Of a DNA stretch of 64,000 bases, positions 40,383 to 49,306 are shown in pieces. Position 1 is the stretch's first letter. The number at the start of each line of letters is the position of its first letter. Source of the stretch: Haloferax gibbonsii ATCC 33959. Its GTDB lineage: Archaea; Halobacteriota; Halobacteria; Halobacteriales; Haloferacaceae. Below the pieces are notes generated by a model. It was not told where the DNA came from. It saw only the letters and a list, made by a program, of their open reading frames with translations, and searched no databases. Made by a program: the position numbers and the translations under genes. The stretch lies in assembly GCF_000336775.1 (NCBI RefSeq), contig NZ_AOLJ01000011.1:469083-533082 (forward strand), written 5' to 3'.

Positions 40383-41315
40383 TCAGCGGCCGTGAACGAC
40401 GCGGATTTCGATTCCATCAGGGTCGGAGACGACGAGCGAGTCGGTCGCGCCGGCCGCGCCGGCCGCGTCGCCGTCGCCGGGTTCGTCCCCGCCGAACCCG
40501 CCCTCGTCGAACTCGTGGCCGCCGTCGACCAGCGACTCCCGGACCGCGTCGAGCGTCGCGGCGTCGGGGACGACGACTTCGAACCACTCGATGCCGCGGC
40601 CCTCGCCGGCGGGGGCGCTTCGGGTGTTCCAACTGTTCAGACCGACGTGGTGGTGGTACTCGCCGGCGGCGACGAACGACGCGCTGGGGTAACCCTCGTC
40701 GCGGACGCGCATGCCGAGCGCGTCGACGTAGAAGTCCCGCGAACGGGGGACGTTCGTGACTTCGAGGTGGACGTGGCCGAGGTCGGTGCCGTCGGGCGCG
40801 CGGTCCCCGCCGGCGGCGTCGTCGGCGAGCGACCCGAGGTCGAGCGCGAGCGTGTCCATCGACACCCGGCGGTCGTCGGTCCACGGCCACTCCTCGCGGG
40901 GCCGGTCGTAGTAGACCTCGACGCCGTTTCCCTCCGGGTCGCGGAAGTACAGCGCCTCGCTGACGAGGTGGTCGGACGCGCCGGAGAGGGTCGCGCCGGC
41001 GTCGGTTGCGCGGGTTCTGGCGCGGGAGAGCACGTCGCCGAGCGCGCCCCGGTCGGGCACGCGAACCGCGAGGTGGAACAGCCCGGCCTCCCGGCGACCG
41101 CGCTCCGGGGCGTCGGGGTCCTCGTCGAGGACGACGACGGGGGTCTCGCCGGCCGAGAGGACCGCCCGCGAACCGTCGCGCTCGCGCTCGACCGCGAGGC
41201 CGACCACGTCGCGGTAGAACGGGACGACGCGGTCGAGCGAGCCGACGCGGAGCGCGACCCGGCCGAGGTGGGAGTCGTCCGTGAGCGAGCCATCCGAGGG
41301 GGAAGCGTTCGTCAT
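40383..41315 (-). CDS. Two-domain VOC (glyoxalase/extradiol dioxygenase-like) protein
   Basis: A 310-residue VOC-superfamily protein with two glyoxalase-like domains. Domain 1 (about 15-145) includes HLGRVALRV, GLFHLAVRVPD and GNGVEVYYD. Domain 2 (about 175-310) includes LGHVHLEVTNV, YHHHVGLNSWNTR and GIEIRVVHGR. H and E residues in domain 2 are placed as in metal-binding ring-cleavage dioxygenases, so domain 2 is the likely active half. An acidic Gly-rich insert (about 275-295) is haloarchaeal. The reaction is unknown. Confidence 0.87.
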   Translation of the reverse strand: MTNASPSDGSLTDDSHLGRVALRVGSLDRVVPFYRDVVGLAVERERDGSRAVLSAGETPVVVLDEDPDAPERGRREAGLFHLAVRVPDRGALGDVLSRARTRATDAGATLSGASDHLVSEALYFRDPEGNGVEVYYDRPREEWPWTDDRRVSMDTLALDLGSLADDAAGGDRAPDGTDLGHVHLEVTNVPRSRDFYVDALGMRVRDEGYPSASFVAAGEYHHHVGLNSWNTRSAPAGEGRGIEWFEVVVPDAATLDAVRESLVDGGHEFDEGGFGGDEPGDGDAAGAAGATDSLVVSDPDGIEIRVVHGR

Positions 41316-41439
41316 ACCCACGTCTTCGAGCGTGACCGTGAAAACGCCCGTAGTAACATCGGAGTCACTCGCGGCGCGAGGCGTAACCGAGGGTGAGAGA
41401 GCGAAGAACGGAGGGGTGGAAACGCGAGCGAACGGGTCG

Positions 41440-43254
41440 CTATTCGGCGTAGTAGTACTCGCCGGCGCGCTTCTGCTCGCGGTCGAGTTGCGAGTCGGGC
41501 TTGTTGATGCGCGGGCGCTGGGTGCGCTCGTCGCGGCGGAACGTGATGTCGAGGTCCGACAGGAAGTCGTTCATGCCGTCGCGCATCTCCTGGGGCTTCG
41601 AGGCGTGGCCCTCGATGGACGGCTCGCCGTCGAACACCATCAGGCGGTCCGCGAGCAGGTCCATCATGTAGATGTCGTGGTCGATGACCATGACCGTCGC
41701 GTCGTGGTTCTCGGCGTAGCGGCGGATGGCCGAGGTGGCCTGCACGCGCTGTTCCACGTCGAGGTGGGCCGACGGCTCGTCGAGCAGGTAGAGGTCGGCA
41801 TCCTGCGAGAGGCACGCCGCGATGGCGACGCGCTGGCGCTCGCCGCCGGAGAGGTCGGTGAGGTTGCGCTCCATGATGCGGTTGAGCTGGAGCGGGTTCG
41901 CGATTTCGGTGTTCCAGTACGACGAACCGAACTGGTCGGTGATAGACGAGAGGAACGCGTCGACCCGCATCGGCTGGTCGATTTCGATGTACTGCGGCTT
42001 GTACGAGATGTCGAGCGCGAAGTCGAGTTCGCCCATGTCGGGCGTCAGGTCGCCCGTAAAGAGCTGTGCGAGCGTGGACTTCCCGATGCCGTTGGGACCG
42101 ACGATGCCGAGCACTTCGCCGTTGTAGATGGTGCCGGCCTCGACGTCGAGGGAGAACTCGCCGTCGCCGTAGGACTTGGCGAGTTCGGGGTACTCGACGA
42201 GGGGTTCGGCCTTCGTCGTCTCGCGCGGCGCGTGCTCCTCGAAGGTGATTGCCTCCGGGCGGATGCGCATGTTCTCGTTCGAGAGATACCCCTTCAGGTA
42301 CTCGTTGATGCCGTTTCTGACCGACTTGGGGTCGGTGATGACACCGTACGCGCCGGGCTCACCGTAGGCGACGTGGAGCGTGTCGGCGAGCAGGTCGAGG
42401 ATGGCGAGGTCGTGTTCGACCACGAGCACCGCGCGGTCTTCTTCCTCCGCGAGTTCGCGGATGAGCCGCGCGGCGGTGACGCGCTGGCCGATGTCGAGGT
42501 ACGGCGAAATCTCGTCGAGGAAGTAGAAGTCGCGGTCGCGGGCGAGCGTCGCCGCGAGGGCGACCCGCTGAAGCTCGCCGCCGGAGAGCGTCTCGATGTC
42601 GTTGTCGACGACGGGACCGATGTCGAGGCGGTCGATGTAGGAGTCGAGCGCGCCGCGCTCGTCGGTCGCCTCCAGGAGGTCGCGGGCCGAGCCGTCGAAC
42701 TGCTTGGGAATCTGGTCGACGTACTGCGGCTTGCGCGCGATGGAGACCTCGCCGTCGCGGACCTGCTCGACGTAGTTCTGGAGTTCGGTCCCGCGGAAGC
42801 GGTCGAGGACGGCCTCCCACGTCGGCTCGTCGCCGTAGTTGCCGAGGTTGGGGACCATCTCGCCTGCGAGGGCGCGGACGGCCGTGGTCTTCCCGATGCC
42901 GTTCGGTCCGAGGATACCCGTGACCGAGCCGGACTCGGGGACCGGAAGGCCGTACAGCGAGAAAGCGTTCTCGCCGTAGCGGTGGGTCGGCTCCTCGTCG
43001 AGCTCCGAGGGGAGGTTGATGATTTCGATTGCATCGAAGGGGCACTTCTCGACGCAGATGCCGCAGGTCTCGCCGAGGCAGATTTCCTCGGAGATTCGCA
43101 CCTGGTCGGGACCGCCCTGCTCGGCGTCCTCGCCGCGGAGCGTGATGCACTCTTTGCCCGTCCGGTTCGGCGGACAGAAGTTCGAGCACTCGTAGCTACA
43201 GCGGTCGGGGGAACACCGGTCTAAGTCGACGACGGCGATACTATCGTCGGCCAT
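41440..43254 (-). CDS. abce1: Ribosome-recycling ATPase ABCE1 (Rli1)
   Basis: A 604-residue twin-ATPase that splits ribosomes after termination. An N-terminal ferredoxin-like domain binds two 4Fe-4S clusters (CSPDRCSYECSNFC ... C and CLGETCGICVEKCP). The two ABC cassettes have Walker A GPNGIGKTT and GPNGIGKST, signatures LSGGELQR and LSGGERQR, and Walker B YFLDEISPYLD and YLLDEPSAHLD. The hinge and helix-loop-helix are present. It follows the EMC6-like gene by two bases on the same strand. Confidence 0.97.
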   Translation of the reverse strand: MADDSIAVVDLDRCSPDRCSYECSNFCPPNRTGKECITLRGEDAEQGGPDQVRISEEICLGETCGICVEKCPFDAIEIINLPSELDEEPTHRYGENAFSLYGLPVPESGSVTGILGPNGIGKTTAVRALAGEMVPNLGNYGDEPTWEAVLDRFRGTELQNYVEQVRDGEVSIARKPQYVDQIPKQFDGSARDLLEATDERGALDSYIDRLDIGPVVDNDIETLSGGELQRVALAATLARDRDFYFLDEISPYLDIGQRVTAARLIRELAEEEDRAVLVVEHDLAILDLLADTLHVAYGEPGAYGVITDPKSVRNGINEYLKGYLSNENMRIRPEAITFEEHAPRETTKAEPLVEYPELAKSYGDGEFSLDVEAGTIYNGEVLGIVGPNGIGKSTLAQLFTGDLTPDMGELDFALDISYKPQYIEIDQPMRVDAFLSSITDQFGSSYWNTEIANPLQLNRIMERNLTDLSGGERQRVAIAACLSQDADLYLLDEPSAHLDVEQRVQATSAIRRYAENHDATVMVIDHDIYMMDLLADRLMVFDGEPSIEGHASKPQEMRDGMNDFLSDLDITFRRDERTQRPRINKPDSQLDREQKRAGEYYYAE

Positions 43255-43256
43255 CG

Positions 43257-43571
43257 TTAGATCTGAACACCCGAAGTCAGGAGGATGGCGAACGTGATGA
43301 ACCAGAGCGCGAAGGTCATGAACACCACGTAGAGGTAGTCCTTCGCGCCGAACCCGTTGACGTCGACGCCGACGACGCGAAGCACCGGGAACTGGACGAG
43401 GACGAACGCCCCGAGGATACCCACGGCCAACTGATTGGTCGCGGCCTCGGGACTCGTCCCCACCACAGCCCCGGAGAGCACCGCGGCGGCGATGCCGGCG
43501 AGGCAGGAGAGTGTCGTGACCGTCACTCCTCGAATATGACTGGAGAGACCGGTCTGCGTTTCCGTGGCCAT
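43257..43571 (-). CDS. EMC6-like membrane protein
   Basis: A 104-residue protein with three predicted helices (about 14-38, 46-67 and 78-99). The pattern RGVTVTTLSCLAGIAAAVLSG and FGAKDYLYVVFMTFALWFITFAILLTSGVQI fits archaeal EMC6-like proteins, relatives of the ER membrane complex/Get2-type insertase subunits. It ends two bases before ABCE1, so the two form an operon. A role in membrane-protein insertion is inferred from the family. The ATG at 43571 is preferred over an upstream Arg-rich extension. Confidence 0.8.
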   Translation of the reverse strand: MATETQTGLSSHIRGVTVTTLSCLAGIAAAVLSGAVVGTSPEAATNQLAVGILGAFVLVQFPVLRVVGVDVNGFGAKDYLYVVFMTFALWFITFAILLTSGVQI

Positions 43572-43663
43572 GTGTTCCTCTGCGATATCCGGCGTCAAAA
43601 GGCGTTCGTTCCTGCCGCCGCCGCGCGGATAAAGCGTTGTCGGCCGGTCGCGGGCCAACAAGG

Positions 43664-43669
43664 TTTATG
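43664..43669 (+). promoter_or_regulatory. TATA element of the winged-helix regulator gene
   Basis: The element tttatg is centred about 29 bases before the ATG at 43696, which fits a leaderless transcript. It lies in the 124-base region divergent from the EMC6-ABCE1 operon. Confidence 0.6.
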
Positions 43670-43695
43670 CTGGTAGCGCGTTTCGATTCGTAACG

Positions 43696-43989
43696 ATGGC
43701 TGGAACAGAAGAGGAGAGTCTCGACGACCTCCCACCGAGTGCGAAGCTCGTTTTCAAAGTGCTCGAATACAACGGTCCGCTCACCCAGAAAGGCATCGTC
43801 GAAGAGTCGATGCTCTCGGCGCGAACCGTTCGCTACGCGCTCGAACGACTCGAGGGAATCGGTATCGTCGACGAGGACGTCTACTTCGCCGACGCCCGAC
43901 AGAACCTCTATCAGTTGACCGATCTCGCGCCGCAGCAGGCGCAGGCCAAAGCCGACGGCGGCAAGGAAAAGGCCTGCTGCGCCGAGTAA
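43696..43989 (+). CDS. Winged-helix transcription regulator (MarR/TrmB-like)
   Basis: A 97-residue single-domain DNA-binding protein. The helix-turn-helix is seen in GPLTQKGIVEESMLSARTVRYALERLEGIGIVDEDVYFADARQNLYQL (about 29-76), with a wing formed by the FADARQNLY strand. The tail is polar and ends with a Cys-Cys pair (KEKACCAE), which might sense redox or metal. It is divergent from EMC6-ABCE1 and may regulate it or itself; no evidence of ligand. Confidence 0.85.
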   Translation: MAGTEEESLDDLPPSAKLVFKVLEYNGPLTQKGIVEESMLSARTVRYALERLEGIGIVDEDVYFADARQNLYQLTDLAPQQAQAKADGGKEKACCAE

Positions 43990-44109
43990 CTAGAACCGCC
44001 GCGGAACCACCGCACGCTTCGCAGTCGGTGTCGGAAGAGACCAGTTGCGACGCGTCGCCCCGGTCGAAAACGACCGACAGACGACGAAAACGACGATTCG
44101 GCCGTTCTC

Positions 44110-45999
44110 CTAGGCCGGAACGACCGTAATCTGCTGTTTTCTATCGATAGCGTTCTCCAGTTCTTCGGCGATGGCGCTGCCGCGCGAGACCTGAATGTCC
44201 CCGCCGCGGCCGACCGTCGCCGTGAACAGGTATTCGTCGTCCGCGCGGACCTCGACGGTCTCGCCGACGTGGCCGTCCATCCGGACGATGACGTGCCGCG
44301 AGGTGACCTCGGGCGTCACGACGACGCCCTCGCCGGCCCCGCCGGCCCCGCCGCCGGAACCGGACGCGCCGGACTGACCGCCGGCGTTCGCGCCCGCGTG
44401 CTGGCCCGACGACGAGGGCTTTTCGTCGTGGGTCCGCACGTCGATGTCGATGCCGAGGCGGTCTTCGACGTCCGAGATGCGGCCGCCTCCCTTCCCGATG
44501 ACGTAGGAGATGTCGTCTTCCTCGACGTAGACGACCGCGCGGTTCTGTCCCTTCAGGTCGACGTCGACGTGGCCGCGGGCGATGGAGCGAATCTCGCGTT
44601 CGATCTCCTGTTTCGCCAGCCGGGAGACGCCGCTTTCTTTCTCTTCTCCGCCCTCGCCGAGCGGGACGGTGACGACCTGCCGGTTGAACGTGTAAATCTC
44701 GTACTCCGGCGTGCCGGTCTCGAAGTCCCGAATCTGGATGACCGGGCGGGCGAGGTCCTCCGCGAAGAGGCCCTCGGGCACCTTGACCTCGGTGCTCACG
44801 TCGTACACCGTGTGGACCTCGCCGTCCTCGATGTAGACGACGGTGTCGACGACCTGCGGAATCATGCCGAGTTCGACCCGGCCGACGAGGCGCTGGAGCG
44901 CGTCGATGGCGCGGGTGGCGTGGACGACGCCGACCATGCCGACGCCCGCGAGGCGCATGTCGGAGAACACCGAGAAGTCCTCGGTCTTTCTGACCTCGTC
45001 GTAGATGGTGTAGTCCGGGCGCACGAGGAGCAGGGAGTCGGCCGTCTTCGCCATATCGCCGCCGAGGGCGGTGTACTGGGTGATGTCGGGGCCGACCTGC
45101 AGGTCGCGGGGCTTTTCCATCGTCTTGACCGCGTAGTCGCTGTCGTTGAGGAACTCGGCGACCGCCTGCGCGAACGTGGACTTCCCGGCACCGGGCGACC
45201 CGGCGATGAGGACGCCGCGCTGGCGCTCGGCGAGTCGGTCGCGGAGTTCGTCGGCGAACTCGTAGTCGTCGAGCTCGGTCTTGACGATGGGCCGGACGGC
45301 GGTGATTTCGATGCCGTCGGCGAACGGCGGGCGGGCGACCGCGATGCGGTAGTCACGGAACTGGACGATGTCCATGCCCGGCTCGGAGAGTTCGACGAAG
45401 CCGTCGGTGGCGGCGCGGGCGGAGTTGATGATGTCGTCGGCCCACTCCTTCATCGTCGCCTCGTCGGTCGGCTCGTCGGCGATTGGCTGGTAGTGCATCT
45501 CGCCGACCGCGCCGCGTTTGGCCTTCGGGCGGGTGTCGGTCTTGAGGTGGACCGACATCGTCTGGTCGTCGAAGAAGCGCTCGATGATGAGCCCGCCGGA
45601 GCCGCGGACCGCGGCCTCGACGTACTCGACCGAGACGCCCTTCGCCTTCGCCACTTCGGCCTGCACCACGTCGCTCGTCAGGAGCGTCGCCGACCGCTCG
45701 GTGGCGATGTCGCGGATGAGCGCGTCGATGTCGCCCTCGCCGGCACCCTTCGTCTCGCCGGAGCTCGGGCGGCGACCGACGTACTTGAGGTCGATGACGC
45801 CGTCGTCGGCGAATTCCGCGAGACGCTGGAGCTCCGAAAGGCCCTCCCAGCCCGTGTCACGGCCGTCGTTGGCCTGCGATTCGAGTTCGCTGACGACCGC
45901 CTCGGGGACGAGTACGTCGGCACCCTCGTAGGTGCCGTCGTCGACTCGCTCGGACACGCGACCGTCGATGACCGCGCTCGTGTCCGGCACTATCTTCAT
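44110..45999 (-). CDS. PIN-domain ATPase with KH domain (PINA type)
   Basis: A 629-residue multidomain protein. An N-terminal PIN nuclease-like domain (about 1-135; acidic D6, E38 or E40, D89 or D91 and D110 possible) is followed by a PilT/GspE-type secretion-family ATPase (about 200-440; Walker A GSPGAGKST at 267-275). A KH RNA/ssDNA-binding motif (about 480-530, VIGKGGGRISDVE) follows. The C-terminal beta domain after a Gly/Ser/Ala linker (about 535-565) ends near ENAIDRKQ. The architecture matches archaeal PINA, described as a Holliday-junction branch-migration ATPase in Sulfolobus. It is conserved across archaea; the exact role here is not proven. Confidence 0.92.
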   Translation of the reverse strand: MKIVPDTSAVIDGRVSERVDDGTYEGADVLVPEAVVSELESQANDGRDTGWEGLSELQRLAEFADDGVIDLKYVGRRPSSGETKGAGEGDIDALIRDIATERSATLLTSDVVQAEVAKAKGVSVEYVEAAVRGSGGLIIERFFDDQTMSVHLKTDTRPKAKRGAVGEMHYQPIADEPTDEATMKEWADDIINSARAATDGFVELSEPGMDIVQFRDYRIAVARPPFADGIEITAVRPIVKTELDDYEFADELRDRLAERQRGVLIAGSPGAGKSTFAQAVAEFLNDSDYAVKTMEKPRDLQVGPDITQYTALGGDMAKTADSLLLVRPDYTIYDEVRKTEDFSVFSDMRLAGVGMVGVVHATRAIDALQRLVGRVELGMIPQVVDTVVYIEDGEVHTVYDVSTEVKVPEGLFAEDLARPVIQIRDFETGTPEYEIYTFNRQVVTVPLGEGGEEKESGVSRLAKQEIEREIRSIARGHVDVDLKGQNRAVVYVEEDDISYVIGKGGGRISDVEDRLGIDIDVRTHDEKPSSSGQHAGANAGGQSGASGSGGGAGGAGEGVVVTPEVTSRHVIVRMDGHVGETVEVRADDEYLFTATVGRGGDIQVSRGSAIAEELENAIDRKQQITVVPA

Positions 46000-46095
46000 G
46001 CGCGTGGGTTTGGGCGGGTGACGGATAAGGTTGTAGATAAAAGCGGTGACACCGCCGACGGGGCGGCGGGTGGTACCGCGGCTCTCGACTTCGGT

Positions 46096-47727
46096 TCAGT
46101 CGTCGCCGGGCGCGACCGCTCGCCTCCCGCCGATGACTTCGAACGACCCGACGAGGCCGTCGAGGTCGGCCGCCCGCGACGACAGCACCTCGGTCTGGTC
46201 CGCGAGGTCGCCGATGGACGCGGACTGCTCCCGTGCCGTCTCGACGACGGTCCGCGACTGGCCGGCGGTCTCCTCGGAGATGTTGGCCACGTCGTCGACG
46301 CGGGCGGCGATGTCCGCCGCCGACGTTGCCTGCTGGTCGGTCGCGGCGCTCACCTCGGCCACGCTGGCGTCGATGTCCGTCACCATGTCCACGATGCTCT
46401 CGAACTCGCCGATGGCCTCGGTGACGGTCTCCAAACTGTCGGCGACCTGCCGGTTCATCTCCCGCACGTCGGCGAGCGTCTCCTCGGAGTGGTCGGTGAT
46501 GTCGGCGATGAGGCCGGACACCTCGTCGGCCGAGTCGCGGGTCTCCTCGGCGAGCGACTTGACCTCCTGGGCGACGACGCCGAAGCCGTCGCCGGCCTCG
46601 CCCGCGTGGGCGGCCTCGATGGCCGCGTTGATGGCGAGCAGGTCGGTCTGAGAGCCGACGTGGTCGATGAACGCCGCGATTTCGTCTATCTCCTCGATGC
46701 TCTCGGTGAGTTCGGCGACCGCGTCGGCGGTGCGGTCGATTCGGGCCTCCACGGTGTCCAACTCCCGCATCGCCTCGGTCGCCGCGTCCCGGCCGACCTC
46801 GCCGCGCTCGGAGGCGGTCTCGGCGGTGGTGGCGACCTCGTCCGCGGAGGCGGCTATCTCCTCGACGGTCGCCGAGAGCGTGTTGAGTTCGTCGGAGACG
46901 GTCTGGAGGTGCTCGGTCTGCGCCCCCGCGCCGTCGGAGATTTCGGTGACCGAGGCGGCGACTTCCTCGCTGGCGGCGTCGGCCCGGCGGACGTGCTCGC
47001 GGGCGGTCGAACTCATCTCCGACACCGCCTGCGCGAACGACTGCACCTCGCCGATGGTCGACGAGAGGGTGCGGACGAGGTCGTTGTAGGTCGCCGCGAC
47101 CTCCTCGTATCGCTCGTCGTCGACACCCCAGTCGTCGGTGTCGATGGTGGCGGTGAGGTCGCCCGCCTGCGCCCGCGAGGTCGCCTCGGCGAACGCTTCC
47201 ACGAGGTGCTGGAGGTTGCGCGTGTAGTCGGCGAGGTCGCGCTGCATCCGGTCGAGCGCGTCGCCGAACTCGCCCGGCAGGTCCTCGTCGAGCGCCGGGT
47301 CGTCGAACCGCTGGTCGGCGAGCGCGCCTGCCTGCGAGGCGACGATACAGAGGTGGTCGTGCATCGCGCCGAAGTCGTCGGCAAGGCGGGCCACCTCGTC
47401 GTTCCCGGGCACGTCCGGGGGCCGGGCCGAGAGGTCGCCCGCCGCGACGCCCGCGGCCGCCGACGAGATGGACTCGATGGGCGAGACGATGTCTTTTCGC
47501 GTGATGATAATCGTGTTGACGAACGCGAGGCCGGCACCGAACAGGAAGAGCGCCGAGAGTTCGAGTCGGAGCGCGCCGGTCGCGACCCACGGGAGCGCGG
47601 CCTGTGCGAGCGAGACCGCGAACTGGATGGCGACGGCTGCGACGACCTTTCTCTCGACCGAATCCGAGATTCCGAGCGCGTCCATGCTTCCCCAGAGCAA
47701 CCGTTCGTACGTCGAGACGAGTCGCAT
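46096..47727 (-). CDS. Methyl-accepting chemotaxis transducer (Htr)
   Basis: A 543-residue membrane receptor. Two helices (about 27-47 and 55-75) are joined by a loop of only about seven residues, so there is no extracellular sensor domain. A HAMP domain follows (about 76-128), then a second HAMP-like stretch (about 140-200). The cytoplasmic signalling coiled coil has the hairpin INAAIEAAHAGEAGDGFGVVAQEV at 356-379. Methylation-type Gln/Glu-rich repeats flank it. It signals to CheA/CheW, which are not nearby. The stimulus could be a membrane or cytosolic signal, or a partner protein. The ATG is at 47727. Confidence 0.93.
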   Translation of the reverse strand: MRLVSTYERLLWGSMDALGISDSVERKVVAAVAIQFAVSLAQAALPWVATGALRLELSALFLFGAGLAFVNTIIITRKDIVSPIESISSAAAGVAAGDLSARPPDVPGNDEVARLADDFGAMHDHLCIVASQAGALADQRFDDPALDEDLPGEFGDALDRMQRDLADYTRNLQHLVEAFAEATSRAQAGDLTATIDTDDWGVDDERYEEVAATYNDLVRTLSSTIGEVQSFAQAVSEMSSTAREHVRRADAASEEVAASVTEISDGAGAQTEHLQTVSDELNTLSATVEEIAASADEVATTAETASERGEVGRDAATEAMRELDTVEARIDRTADAVAELTESIEEIDEIAAFIDHVGSQTDLLAINAAIEAAHAGEAGDGFGVVAQEVKSLAEETRDSADEVSGLIADITDHSEETLADVREMNRQVADSLETVTEAIGEFESIVDMVTDIDASVAEVSAATDQQATSAADIAARVDDVANISEETAGQSRTVVETAREQSASIGDLADQTEVLSSRAADLDGLVGSFEVIGGRRAVAPGDD

Positions 47728-47886
47728 ACTCGGACGTGCGGGGAACGCACAATAAGCCGGCCCGTGCATTCTCGTATTTTGATAACGCGGGGGTGCCGAG
47801 CGGCGGCAGTCGTCCTCCGGCGCGGCGGGCAGCGCGCGGACTGCCGGACGCCACACGCTTTTGAAGCGACCCCCCGAGGGGCCGGC

Positions 47887-48981
47887 ATGGACGAACTCCG
47901 CGACCTCACGGTGTCCCTCGTGTCGGTGCCGAGTCACGAGGACGAGACCGCCGTCGGCGACCGCATCGAATCGTGGCTCCGCGAGGAGACCGACGCCGGC
48001 GTGACCAGAGACGACGCGGGGAACGTCGTCGCCCGCGTCAACCCCGGCGTCGGCGAGTCGCTCGCGCTCGTCGGCCACCACGACGTGGTCCCGCCGGCCG
48101 ACCGACAGACGGCAGACGACGGCGACTACGTGGTCGAGACCCGCGACGGCCGACTCTACGGCCGCGGCTCGGCGGACATGAAAGGGGCCGTCGCGGCCTC
48201 GATGCTCGCCTTCCGCGACGCCGCCGCCGAGGCCGATTCAGAGGTCGTCTTCGCCTCGTTCGTCGGCGAGGAAATCGGCGGGGAAGGCGTCCGCGCCGCC
48301 CTCGACGACGGCTTCGAACTCGACTACGCCGTCGTCGCCGAGGGGTCGACGAACTACACCGGCCCCGACCGGACCGACGTGGTCGTCGCCCACCGCGGCC
48401 GCCGGGCGAGCACCCTCGTCGCGTCGGGGACCGCCTGCCACGCCAGCGAACCCGAGCGCGGCGAGAACGCCGTCTACCGCGCGACCGACGCCGTGGACGT
48501 GGTCCGCGACCTCTCGGTGCCGGACGCCGAGGTCCTCGGCCACCCCGTCTCGGGGAGCATCGCCGTCACCGAAATCGACGGCGGGAGCGCGTGGAACGTC
48601 ATCCCGGACCGCTGCGAGGTGACCATCGACGAGCGGACCGTCCCCGGCGGCTTCGCCGACCTCGCCCGGACGGAGGCAATCGAGGGCGTCGAGTGGGTCG
48701 TCGAACAGGACCTCCCGCCGATGGCGTGCGACGACGCCGACTTCGCCGAGCGCGTCCTCGACGCCGCCCGGTCGGTCCACGAGGCCCGCGGCGACGCAGA
48801 GCCGGAGCAGACGACGAAGCCCCACGCGACCGACGCCGGGTGGCTGGCGCAGGCCGGGACGACCTGCGTCGTCTACGGCCCCTCGGAACCCGGCGAGGCG
48901 CACACGAAAGACGAGAGCGTGTCGCTCGACGTGCTGGCGCGGTGTTACGAGACGTACCGTGACCTCGTTGAAGACTGGTGA
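47887..48981 (+). CDS. M20 family metallopeptidase/deacylase
   Basis: A 364-residue M20 zinc enzyme. The first metal ligand is in GHHDVVPP, the bridging Asp in GRGSADMKG and the catalytic Glu pair in FVGEEIGGEG, followed by VVAEGST and the C-terminal ligand His in GEAHTKDE. The inserted dimerisation domain (about 175-270) contains CHASEPERGENAVYRA. Members include succinyl-diaminopimelate desuccinylase, acetylornithine deacetylase and carboxypeptidase; the substrate here is not clear. The ATG at 47887 is chosen; the reading frame is open far upstream but is antisense to other genes there. Confidence 0.92.
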   Translation: MDELRDLTVSLVSVPSHEDETAVGDRIESWLREETDAGVTRDDAGNVVARVNPGVGESLALVGHHDVVPPADRQTADDGDYVVETRDGRLYGRGSADMKGAVAASMLAFRDAAAEADSEVVFASFVGEEIGGEGVRAALDDGFELDYAVVAEGSTNYTGPDRTDVVVAHRGRRASTLVASGTACHASEPERGENAVYRATDAVDVVRDLSVPDAEVLGHPVSGSIAVTEIDGGSAWNVIPDRCEVTIDERTVPGGFADLARTEAIEGVEWVVEQDLPPMACDDADFAERVLDAARSVHEARGDAEPEQTTKPHATDAGWLAQAGTTCVVYGPSEPGEAHTKDESVSLDVLARCYETYRDLVEDW

Positions 48982-49306
48982 GAGCGGTCAAATCCGCCGG
49001 CGACGACGCCTGAACACCCCACCCACGACGACTCCCGACAAACCACCGGGCGGGACTGAAAGGGGCCGCGAGCGAGGGCGAACCCCGGCGGCGTGAGCAC
49101 CGCAGGCCGGAGGCCGAGGAGCGCGCGTCGCCGCGGGAGTCGTCGCTCGCGGGGGCTTTCGCGGTGGTATCGACCGCGGCCGTTACGGCGGGGGCGATTG
49201 CGGTATCCCCGAGGACGGAGCGACAAGCGACAACCGCGTATCAAAAGCCCACCACGGATAACCGGCTCCTGCGATTTAATACGCCTCCGAGACCACCATT
49301 CGTACC
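48982..49306. other. 325-base gene-free region with a repeat-like segment and the M32 promoter
   Basis: The part 49041-49160 contains a C/G-rich segment (gggactgaaaggggc at 49052-49066, then gcgagcgagggcgaac and aggccggaggcc) in the style of repeated haloarchaeal intergenic sequences, which I cannot confirm without a genome search. A TATA-like tttaat (49275-49280) lies about 30 bases before the M32 peptidase ATG. No gene is supported. Confidence 0.45.

Noticed and set aside
44269..48981. A 1570-codon open frame on the + strand
   Set aside because: Its first 1200 codons run antisense to the PIN-ATPase and chemotaxis genes, with low-complexity Val/Asp/Arg/Gly composition. Only the last 364 codons encode a real protein (M20). 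Such long antisense frames arise from GC-rich codon bias.
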